A DNA stretch of 64,000 nucleotides from contig NZ_JBHMQT010000018.1 of the NCBI RefSeq assembly GCF_042435035.1, positions 124,001 through 188,000 of the forward strand. The letters run 5' to 3'. Of this stretch, positions 24,726-31,452 are shown piece after piece. Every line of letters begins with the position of its first letter. Position 1 is the first letter of the stretch. Source of the stretch: Sphaerimonospora cavernae (GTDB lineage Bacteria; Actinomycetota; Actinomycetes; Streptosporangiales; Streptosporangiaceae). The position numbers were made by a program, and so were the translations under genes. The notes under the pieces were generated by a model that saw nothing but the letters and a program-made list of their open reading frames with translations, was not told where the DNA came from and searched no databases.

Positions 24726-26246
24726 ATGGAGGCCAGGGAGAAGAGGCAGTCAATGCACGAGTCCCAACCCCCCGCGTCACCCCCCGCATCCCATCCCCCC
24801 GCATCCCATCCCCCCGCGCTGTCCTCGGCGCTGCCGCGAGACGCGCGACCGCGATGGCTCCGCCGGCCGCTCGTGGCCCTGCTCATCGCCGTCGCGGCGG
24901 TCGTCGCGGTCGCCGTACGGCCGGCTGTCGCGGCGGTCCCGGCCACCCCATCGGGCTGGTCGCTGGTCTGGGCGGACGACTTCAACGGTTCGGCCGGATC
25001 GCTGCCGTCGTCCACCAACTGGATCATCGACACCGGTCACGCCTATCCCGGCGGTCCGGCCAACTGGGGCACCGGGGAGATCCAGAACTACACGGCCGAT
25101 CCCGCCAACGTCAGCCTGGACGGCAACGGCAACCTTCGCATCACCCCGATCAGGAGCGGGCAGAACTGGACCTCCGCCCGCGTCGAGACCCGCCGCGCCG
25201 ACTTCAAGCCGGCCCCGGGCCGCACCCTGCGGATCGAGGGCCGCATCCAGATGCCGAACGTGACCGGCGAGGCCGCCCTCGGCTACTGGCCGGCCTTCTG
25301 GGCGCTCGGCTCGCCCTACCGGGGCAACTACTGGAACTGGCCCGGCATCGGCGAGCTCGACATCATGGAGAACGTCAACGGCCTCAACACGGTGTGGAGC
25401 ACCCTCCACTGCGGCGTCACCCCCGGCGGACCGTGCGACGAGACCAACGGTCGCGGCGCCAGCCGGGCCTGCCCGGGGTCGACCTGCCAGTCGGCCTTCC
25501 ACACCTACCGGTTCGAGTGGGACACCGGCGTCACGCCGAACCAGCTTCGGTGGTACGTGGACGGCCAGCAGTTCTTCAGCGTCAGCCAGAACCAGTTCGA
25601 CGCCACGACCTGGTCCAACATGACGTCACACGCCGGGTACTTCCTCCTGCTGAACGTCGCGATCGGCGGTGCCTTCCCCAATGGTGTGGCCGGCCGCTCC
25701 ACCCCGTCCTCGGCCACCGTCTCCGGGCGGCCCATGCTCGTCGACTACGTCGCGGTATGGCAGAGCGGCGGCTCCGGCGGTCCCTCGTCGCCCAGCCCGT
25801 CGCCCACCTCGCCACCGCCCGGCGGTGGCGGCGTCGACGCCCGCTCCACCATTCAGGCCGAGAACTACCAGGCCCAGAGCGGAACCTCGGTGGAGGCGAC
25901 CAGCGACACCGGCGGCGGGCAGAACGTCGGCTACATAGCCAACGGGGACTGGCTCCGCTATGACCGGATCGACTTCGGCTCGACCCCGGCCACGCAGTTC
26001 AAGGCAAGGGTGGCGTCGGGTGCGCCGAGCGGTGTGAGCGGTCTCATCCAGGTCCGGCTCGACAGCCTGACGGCCGCGCCGATCGGCAGCTTCGCGGTCG
26101 CCGACACGGGCGGCTGGCAGAGCTGGCGCACCGTGCCGGCGAACATCTCCGCCGTGACCGGCACGCATACCGTCTACCTCACGTTCAGCAGCGGCCAGCC
26201 CGCCGACTTCGTCAACGTCAACTGGTTCACGTTCTCGACGTCCTAG
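24726..26246 (+). CDS. GH16 endo-beta-glucanase with C-terminal carbohydrate-binding module
   Basis: A 506-residue secreted enzyme, probably an endo-1,3-beta-glucanase (laminarinase). Seen: a proline-rich basic N-terminus with repeated PPASH units, a signal-peptide core (about residues 42-65, RRPLVALLIAVAAVVAVAV), and the GH16 domain with FWALGSPYRGNYWNWPG and the catalytic GELDIMENVNG at about 208-218. A Ser-Pro linker (about 358-372) leads to a CBM6/35-like module with IQAENYQAQSG, GWIANGDWL-like GYIANGDWLRYD and VNVNWFTF at the end. ATG 24726 has GAGGAGA upstream; ATG 24753 is also possible. Two operator copies lie upstream. Inferred: it degrades beta-glucan outside the cell and the divergent operon imports and finishes the oligomers. 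Confidence 0.93.
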   Translation: MEAREKRQSMHESQPPASPPASHPPASHPPALSSALPRDARPRWLRRPLVALLIAVAAVVAVAVRPAVAAVPATPSGWSLVWADDFNGSAGSLPSSTNWIIDTGHAYPGGPANWGTGEIQNYTADPANVSLDGNGNLRITPIRSGQNWTSARVETRRADFKPAPGRTLRIEGRIQMPNVTGEAALGYWPAFWALGSPYRGNYWNWPGIGELDIMENVNGLNTVWSTLHCGVTPGGPCDETNGRGASRACPGSTCQSAFHTYRFEWDTGVTPNQLRWYVDGQQFFSVSQNQFDATTWSNMTSHAGYFLLLNVAIGGAFPNGVAGRSTPSSATVSGRPMLVDYVAVWQSGGSGGPSSPSPSPTSPPPGGGGVDARSTIQAENYQAQSGTSVEATSDTGGGQNVGYIANGDWLRYDRIDFGSTPATQFKARVASGAPSGVSGLIQVRLDSLTAAPIGSFAVADTGGWQSWRTVPANISAVTGTHTVYLTFSSGQPADFVNVNWFTFSTS

Positions 26247-26361
26247 ACACCAGGGAGCGCATGGCCGGTTCCGGCACGGCAGGCATCGCCGTACCGGAAC
26301 CGGTCCTTGTCGCCCTCTCTGGCCGCCCTCTCTGGCCGCGCTGTCTGGCCGCCGGGCCTCG

Positions 26362-27006
26362 TCAGTCGGTCGGCTCGACCGTCTCCGGCCCCGCGGTCTC
26401 CGGTCCGGCGGTCTCCCCCGGAGTTCCACCAGGCGAGTACGGCGCGGGCACGCTTTCGGACGGCGCCGGCGCTCCCGGGCCGGTGGGCGCGGGCGGAGCC
26501 GAGCCTCCTGGACCTCCTGGACCTCCTGGACCTCCCGCGCCGTGTCCGGGCCACTGCGGCCGGGTCAGATCCATAATCATGAACGCGGTCGGCCGCTGGC
26601 CCTGGGCGGAACCGATCACCCAGACCTTGTCGCCGCTCCTGATCCCGGACATGCCCTCGGGTCCGGCGCAGACCCGGGTCGAGCCGTTGACGGCGTACGT
26701 GCGCGCACTGCCGTCATCCCCTTTCACAGAGATGGAGTTCTCCCCGGCCGAGGTGACGACCCCGGTCTGGGTGGTGAAGGTCTGGTACCCGCCGTTCGGC
26801 GCCGTCGCGCTGGCTCCGGGAGAGGGCTGAACTCCCGGTGGCTGGGCCGCGAGATGGACGCTCGCCGAGTTGCCGGCGGCGGCCACACCCGCTCCGGTGG
26901 CGATCACCGCAGCCGTGGCGACGCCGAGGATGAGCCGGCGCCCCGGGCTGCGCCGGGCGGGCCCCCGTGGCGGAAACTCGGGCGGGCGGATTTCGGAATC
27001 AGTCAT
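26362..27006 (-). CDS. DUF5666-like secreted or membrane-anchored protein
   Basis: A 214-residue protein. Seen: a short cytoplasmic N-terminus, one hydrophobic segment (RRLILGVATAAVIATGAGVAAA, about residues 23-44), a small beta domain with GVVTSAGENSISVKGDDG, YAVNGSTRVCAG and IRSGDKVWVIGSAQGQRPTAFMI, and a long Gly/Pro-rich tail. The beta domain matches the DUF5666 pattern. ATG 27006 has GGAGGGA 8 bases upstream. No partner gene; the TetR gene upstream on the same strand is about 250 bases away. Function unknown, probably envelope-associated. Confidence 0.8.
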   Translation of the reverse strand: MTDSEIRPPEFPPRGPARRSPGRRLILGVATAAVIATGAGVAAAGNSASVHLAAQPPGVQPSPGASATAPNGGYQTFTTQTGVVTSAGENSISVKGDDGSARTYAVNGSTRVCAGPEGMSGIRSGDKVWVIGSAQGQRPTAFMIMDLTRPQWPGHGAGGPGGPGGPGGSAPPAPTGPGAPAPSESVPAPYSPGGTPGETAGPETAGPETVEPTD

Positions 27007-27254
27007 CGGACGCTCCCTCCACCTCCACTCGTCGCCGTACGGGGGGTGCGAGGACATGGCGCCACCTGGCATGCGGATGATGGCATACGGAAGCGATGGC
27101 ACGGCACGGCATGACGCGACGTGGTGGCCGGTGTGACTGGACTGTGCTTATGGGCCTCTACTTTGACCCCTGCTGACCACGGCCGGATGTGATGAGAACG
27201 CGCGAGCGTGCGGCGGAAGACATACGCCGACGCGCGATCCGGCCGGGGGGATTC

Positions 27255-27896
27255 TCACCGGTCAGCCGCTGCTCGGCCGCCGCGCTGAGACGGTCGGCGT
27301 GCCGGTGAATCCCCTGGCCGCCCTACCCCCTTCAGTACCACGCTCACCGCTCTTTCCGTAAAGTCCTCGTCGAGCGGCAGTCCGCGGAAGACCACCCGCA
27401 GCCAGACCGCCCCGGCGAGCAGATCCATGATCAACATCGGGTCGGTCGTCGCGTCGATCTCGCCGCGGGCGACGGCCCGCTCGAAGATCGCCAGCTCTCT
27501 GGTGAGCCGGTCGGCGAAGAAATCCTTGGCGGCGGCGGCGAGCTCCGGACTGTTCGCCGCCGCGCCGAGCGCGGCCACGGCGATGTCCGACGCGGGTGGC
27601 GTGGTGAGGAGCGCCGCGAGGCCGTCGGTCAGCGCCTTGAGATCGTCGTGGAGGCTTCCGGTGTCGGGCATCTCGATGTCGAGGCCCGGTGACTCGATCA
27701 GCGCCGCGCCGAGCACGGCGGCCTTGGAGGGCCACCAGCGGTAGATCGTGGTCTTGTTGACGCCGGATCGCTCGGCCACGCCCTCGATGGTCAGGCCCTC
27801 ATAGCCCTTCTCTGTGAGGAGCTCGAGCGTGGCGTCCAGGATCTCGCGCCGCTTTCTCGGCCCCGGCGCCTTTCTCGGCTCCGCTCTCGGTTCCAT
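27255..27896 (-). CDS. TetR/AcrR-family transcriptional regulator
   Basis: A 213-residue repressor. Seen: the N-terminal helix-turn-helix (RREILDATLELLTEKGYEGLTIEGVAERSGVNKTTIYRWW) and a helical ligand domain with a TetR_C-type pattern (LAIFERAVARGEID, LIMDLLAGAVWLRVVFRGLPLD). ATG 27896 is the natural start. It is divergent from an alpha/beta hydrolase, and two identical-type palindromes GCAACG-N3-CGTTGC lie in the 91-base spacer. Inferred: it represses itself and the hydrolase. Confidence 0.93.
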   Translation of the reverse strand: MEPRAEPRKAPGPRKRREILDATLELLTEKGYEGLTIEGVAERSGVNKTTIYRWWPSKAAVLGAALIESPGLDIEMPDTGSLHDDLKALTDGLAALLTTPPASDIAVAALGAAANSPELAAAAKDFFADRLTRELAIFERAVARGEIDATTDPMLIMDLLAGAVWLRVVFRGLPLDEDFTERAVSVVLKGVGRPGDSPARRPSQRGGRAAADR

Positions 27897-27914
27897 GGGA
27901 CGAACCTAGTGTTC

Positions 27915-27929
27915 GCAACGCATCGTTGC
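27915..27929. promoter_or_regulatory. TetR operator copy 1, GCAACG-CAT-CGTTGC
   Basis: A perfect 6-base dyad with 3-base spacer, 19 bases from the TetR start codon. It shares both half-sites with the copy at 27954. Confidence 0.75.
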
Positions 27930-27953
27930 GTTGTGTTCTACTCAAGAGTCAAC

Positions 27954-27968
27954 GCAACGAGGCGTTGC
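27954..27968. promoter_or_regulatory. TetR operator copy 2, GCAACG-AGG-CGTTGC
   Basis: Same dyad as copy 1, centres 39 bases apart, lying 20 bases before the hydrolase start. The two sites between divergent genes fit cooperative repression of both. Confidence 0.75.
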
Positions 27969-27987
27969 TTCAGCGGAAGGTGACGCC

Positions 27988-28713
27988 ATGCTGCCGATCG
28001 TCTTCATCCACGGGACCCGCGTCAGCGGCACGATGTGGTCTCCGGTGCGGGCCCGTCTGGACAGGCCGTCGGCCGCGCCTGATCTGCCCGGTCATGGCAC
28101 CCGGCGCGGCCTGCCGTTCGACATGGGCGCCGCATGCGAAGTCGTCGCCGACTCGATCGCGGAGTTGGGCGGACGGGCGCTCGTCGTCGGACACTCGCTC
28201 GGCGGGTACGTCGGCATCGCCACCGCCGCGCGGCATCCCGAGCTCGTGGCCGGGCTCATCGCGATGGGGTGTACGGCACGGCCGAGCGGACTCGCCGTCG
28301 GCGCCTTCCGGCTGGCCGGCCGCCTCGCCGTACGCCATCCCGCGCTGGCCGACCGTGCGAGCCGGTACGGCTTCCGCCGCGCGTTGCCCGGGCCCGTGGC
28401 GGAGGCGTTCGTCGAGGGCGGCATGTCCTGCGAGGTCGTGCCGTCGGTGATCGACGCCGTCGCCTCCGGCGACCCGATCGCGGCGCTGTCCGCCTATCCG
28501 GGCCGGGTCTGGTTGCTGAACGGCTCCCGCGATCACTTCCGCGTCGACGAGCGGAGATTTCTCGCGGCGTGCCGTGACGGAAGCCTCACACATCTGCCCC
28601 GGCGGGATCACATCACCATGCTCGCCGACCCGGGCCAGGTGGCTCGTTTCGTGGAGAACGCGGCTGAAAACGTGGCTGAGGACGCGGCACGGGCCGTACC
28701 GGTCAGAGCCTGA
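27988..28713 (+). CDS. Alpha/beta-fold hydrolase
   Basis: A 241-residue serine hydrolase. Seen: PIVFIHGTRVSGTMW with the HG oxyanion motif, the nucleophile serine in VVGHSLGGYVGIATA (about residue 70), the acid region LLNGSRDHFRVD and the histidine in PRRDHITMLADP. The triad is complete. ATG 27988 has GGAAGG about 7 bases upstream; in-frame upstream codons would overlap the operators. Regulated by the divergent TetR gene by inference. Substrate unknown (ester, lactone or similar). Confidence 0.9.
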   Translation: MLPIVFIHGTRVSGTMWSPVRARLDRPSAAPDLPGHGTRRGLPFDMGAACEVVADSIAELGGRALVVGHSLGGYVGIATAARHPELVAGLIAMGCTARPSGLAVGAFRLAGRLAVRHPALADRASRYGFRRALPGPVAEAFVEGGMSCEVVPSVIDAVASGDPIAALSAYPGRVWLLNGSRDHFRVDERRFLAACRDGSLTHLPRRDHITMLADPGQVARFVENAAENVAEDAARAVPVRA

Positions 28714-28808
28714 CGCGGGCGGAGCCGGCCAGCAGGATGCCCTTGGGGGTCAGCACGGTGACGAGGACGTCGTGGACCAAACCTGGACCAATCCTGGACC
28801 GACCCGGA

Positions 28809-29201
28809 TCAGGCGGCGGGTGTGTTCCGGGTGGCGAGGTCGCGGACGATCTGGATGAGCTCCGCGGGGTCGAAGGGTTTCGTCAGATAGGCGTCGACGC
28901 CGATGCCGAGCCCGCGCCGCCGGTCGTCCTCCTGCGCACGCGCCGTGATCAGCACGACCTTGATATGGCTGGTGCCCCGGTCGGTGCGCAGCCGGGTGGC
29001 CGTCTCCCAGCCGTCCATGCGCGGCATCATCACGTCGAGTGTGATCACATCGGGGTCGACCTCGCGTACGCGGTCCAGGCAGTTCTGCCCGTCGTACGCG
29101 GTCTCGACCTTGAACCCCTCCAACGTCAGATTGACCGCGATGAGCTGCCGGATGACCTCGTCGTCATCCACGACCAGCACTCGCCCGATAAGCTCGCCCA
29201 C
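28809..29201 (-). CDS. Receiver-only response regulator
   Basis: A 130-residue CheY-like protein with no output domain. Seen: RVLVVDDDEVIRQLI (acidic pocket), the phospho-acceptor aspartate in VITLDVMMPRMDGWE at about residue 56, VVLITARAQ (Thr switch) and YLTKPFDPAELIQIV (conserved lysine). GTG 29201 is chosen because the frame upstream has no coding character; no strong ribosome-binding site is visible. No histidine kinase is nearby, so it is an orphan. It lies just before tRNA-Arg on the opposite strand. Confidence 0.9.
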   Translation of the reverse strand: MGELIGRVLVVDDDEVIRQLIAVNLTLEGFKVETAYDGQNCLDRVREVDPDVITLDVMMPRMDGWETATRLRTDRGTSHIKVVLITARAQEDDRRRGLGIGVDAYLTKPFDPAELIQIVRDLATRNTPAA

Positions 29202-29330
29202 AGCCGCAAAGCTAACTCGCGAAAAGGGTTCACGTGTTGGTTTTGGGGATCTCGATGCGAAGCCGTCGGCCCGGCCGCTCAACGATGTGACGAGGCACCG
29301 CTGAGAACTGGTAGCCTTATCACCGGTCAG

Positions 29331-29405
29331 GCCCCCTTAGCTCAGGGGATAGAGCACCGGCCTCCGGAGCCGGGTGCGCAGGTTCGAATCCTGCAGGGGG
29401 CACCA
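29331..29405 (+). tRNA. tRNA-Arg (anticodon CCG), CCA encoded
   Basis: GCCCCCT pairs with AGGGGGC in the acceptor stem. The D-arm TAGCTCAGGGGATAGAGC, an anticodon loop with CCG in CCTCCGGAG, and a T-arm with GGTTCGAATCC are all present. CCA is encoded at 29403-29405. It reads the codon CGG. Accessory genes begin right after its terminator. Confidence 0.96.
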
Positions 29406-29409
29406 GATC

Positions 29410-29446
29410 AAGACCATCTCACACACTGTGTGAGATGGTCTTTTTC
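29410..29446 (+). terminator. Rho-independent terminator of tRNA-Arg
   Basis: A 13-14 base perfect stem, AGACCATCTCACA with TGTGAGATGGTCT, has a tiny loop and is followed by TTTTTC. It lies 5 bases after the tRNA. Confidence 0.92.
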
Positions 29447-29643
29447 ATGTCATAAACGCTGTCGTGATCTCGCGTGACCTGCTTGCGGACGCGCTTTTCG
29501 GGCTTGTCGTGTCAGCGGCCTCTTCCCTCCGGACGGGGCCCTTTTCTAGAATCCAGGCTGGTCTCTGGTCGGCTTGCCGCGCGGATTTGTCGGTCCTGCC
29601 TGGCACCATGGGGCCGTTCGCAACCGCGCCACCAGGAGGCGGC

Positions 29644-30495
29644 TTGTCCAAGCACACGGTCGGGTTCGTCTATGTTCTGAGCAACGAGGCGATGCCGGGG
29701 ATCGTCAAGGTCGGGATGACCACAGACCTCGCTGAGGGCCGCGCGAGGCGGTTCCACAGCGCGGATGTCCCGCTCCCGTTCGATGTCGAATTCCGCGCCC
29801 TGACGTCCCATCCGCGTGCGGTCGAGAAGTACGTTCATGAGTTTCTGGAGCCCTTCCGGGTCACTCCGGATCGGGAGTTCTTCGAGATCTCCCCGGACAT
29901 GGCGATCGACACGGTCAGGGATGCCCTGCTGGAAGCCGCCGGCATCGACGCGTGGGACGCGGACGAGCCGCATTACGTCAGGAGCGGAGACCGGATCGCC
30001 CTGACCGCGTCGGCCGGCGACCTCTTCGTCGTCCTGGCGCTCCCGGCCCCCACGTCGAGCAGGGTCGAGCCGATCGACTTCTGGCAGGCCCACAGCGACG
30101 GCGACCTGCTGGAGTTGATGGGCACCCGGGACGCCGGGGCCGTCGCCGGGTCCTGCGACGGCGATCTGGACGCCGTCGTCGATCCCGTTCCCTGCCTCGA
30201 ACGGGACGGCAGGGCGCCGGACGGAGCCGTCAACGGGCAAGAGCGCTTGGTGCCCGGCGACCGCCTGCTCTGGCTCACTCCGCTGGCCGACGGCCAGGTC
30301 TGCAAAATCGCTCTGTTCGAGATGCGGGACCACTGCCAGGTGGTCAGCCGGACCTGGGATGGGAAGCCCGGTCCCGGCGGCCATCCGCTCCTGCTGAACA
30401 CGCCGACCTATGACGAGCTGTCGCCGGGTGCGGTTCGCGCGACTCAACTGGTGATGCGCATGCCGCCTCCCCGGTCATGGTCGCCCCGATCATAG
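29644..30495 (+). CDS. GIY-YIG (T5orf172-type) nuclease-domain protein with unknown C-terminal domain
   Basis: A protein of about 283 residues. Seen: residues 1-95 form a GIY-YIG/T5orf172 domain: VGFVYVLSNEAMPGIVKVGMTT, a conserved basic stretch GRARRFHS, HPRAVEKYVHEFLEPFRV with the catalytic-type glutamate, and EFFEISPD. The following 180 residues, with SGDRIALTASAGDLFVVLAL and GDRLLWLTPLADGQVCKIALFE, form a domain I do not recognise. TTG 29644 is chosen because AGGAGG lies 4 bases upstream; ATG 29608 or 29464 are in frame but lack one and encode non-conserved sequence. Known: T5orf172 domains occur in phage and mobile-element proteins. It is the first gene after the tRNA and may belong to the nearby defence-like genes; no function assigned. 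Confidence 0.75.
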   Translation: MSKHTVGFVYVLSNEAMPGIVKVGMTTDLAEGRARRFHSADVPLPFDVEFRALTSHPRAVEKYVHEFLEPFRVTPDREFFEISPDMAIDTVRDALLEAAGIDAWDADEPHYVRSGDRIALTASAGDLFVVLALPAPTSSRVEPIDFWQAHSDGDLLELMGTRDAGAVAGSCDGDLDAVVDPVPCLERDGRAPDGAVNGQERLVPGDRLLWLTPLADGQVCKIALFEMRDHCQVVSRTWDGKPGPGGHPLLLNTPTYDELSPGAVRATQLVMRMPPPRSWSPRS

Positions 30496-30569
30496 GCTCT
30501 GTTCGGAGTGGACCGGGAGCATGCGGCCGACAGCGCGCAGGACCCGGCGGACGAGCTATCACGAACCGC

Positions 30570-31037
30570 CTACTTGAGCAGGCTCTCTCGGAGGGCTTTG
30601 AGGCTTCTCCGGTCGGAGGCCCGGTGCCAGGCGGCCCAGCCGTCGGTGTCCTGGCCCGAGATCGCTTTACAAGCGGGTGAGGGCTTCTCGAAGACCTGCC
30701 CGTTGTCGAGACGGAGGCAACCCCCGGGGAGCACCGTCGCGAAGTGGACCTGACCGAGCCGGGGCCTGCGCCACTCAAGGCGCTCCCCGGCCCGGAGCAG
30801 TCCCTTGGCGATGAGGTGCCTGAGCACCCCTTCCCGCTTGTTCTCCAGCCCTTCATCGATCCCGGTCATGCCGGCGGTCTCAGGCGTGCCGTCGGTCCCG
30901 AAGGCCTTGCCCAGGTCGCCCTCGACGAGCAGCCGCCGTAGAACGGCGTTCGGTGTGGTCTCGACCCAGGGCTTGGCCATCGCATGAAGCACCTTCAGGA
31001 CATCGTCGTCCAGGTAAACATTGGGCTCCTCGGTCAT
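30570..31037 (-). CDS. SeqA-like ribbon-helix-helix protein with C-terminal RAMA domain
   Basis: A 155-residue protein. Seen: an N-terminal segment VYLDDDVLKVLHAMAKPWVE then TTPNAVLRRLL, which matches the SeqA-type ribbon-helix-helix pattern (strand, helix, T/F-PN-x-VLRRLL). Residues about 70-155 match the RAMA pattern: LIAKGLLRAGERLEW, HFATVLPGGCLRLDNGQVFEKPSPACKAISG, DGWAAWHRA. Known: RAMA (restriction adenine methylase associated) domains occur with DNA modification and restriction systems and are proposed readers of modified DNA. ATG 31037 has GGGAGG upstream. It is divergent from the GHKL-nuclease gene across a 415-base spacer. Inferred: a DNA-binding or DNA-reading component of a defence locus. 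Confidence 0.7.
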   Translation of the reverse strand: MTEEPNVYLDDDVLKVLHAMAKPWVETTPNAVLRRLLVEGDLGKAFGTDGTPETAGMTGIDEGLENKREGVLRHLIAKGLLRAGERLEWRRPRLGQVHFATVLPGGCLRLDNGQVFEKPSPACKAISGQDTDGWAAWHRASDRRSLKALRESLLK

Positions 31038-31452
31038 TACGGCCTCCCGCCTCGTAGGTCATCTGGTTCGGACCGTACATTCCAAGTGTGAACGAACACA
31101 AGTACTTAGAGCTTTGGGAGGACTTTGTAGCTTTGATCTTTGGCTCTAGTGGATGGCTCGCGCAGGAGGGCATCCGCACCGCCTGACAAGCTCTGATCCT
31201 TCAGCCAGGGCCTACGTCGCGATCTGGACGGGCACCTGGATCTGGTTGGCGATCGGGGTGTAGATGTCCGTCGGGACCCCGGTGGACAGGGAGACCAGCA
31301 GGGCGTACCTCACGGGGACGTCCACCCGAGCACGGCGGTTGTTCTGCTTCCACCGCGTAGCCGCTCCAGAGGTCCGGAGTGGGGTGCATGGAGCCGGGCG
31401 CGTTCTGCCGATCTTTCGCATGGTGCTGCATGTCGTCTGGGATAGTGACCGG
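31038..31452. other. Spacer between the RAMA gene and the GHKL-nuclease gene
   Basis: 415 bases. The left part (31080-31160) is AT-richer than its surroundings and could hold divergent promoters. On the minus strand 31328-31212 encodes VDVPVRYALLVSLSTGVP and TDIYTPIANQIQVPVQIAT then a stop; this looks protein-like, perhaps the end of a decayed gene, but has no start or family I can name. Confidence 0.4.

Noticed and set aside
28714..28808. Short minus-strand peptide-like frame (LVTVLTPKGILLAGSARVRL) after the response regulator
   Set aside because: Too short, without a start codon or ribosome-binding site, so not supportable as a gene.
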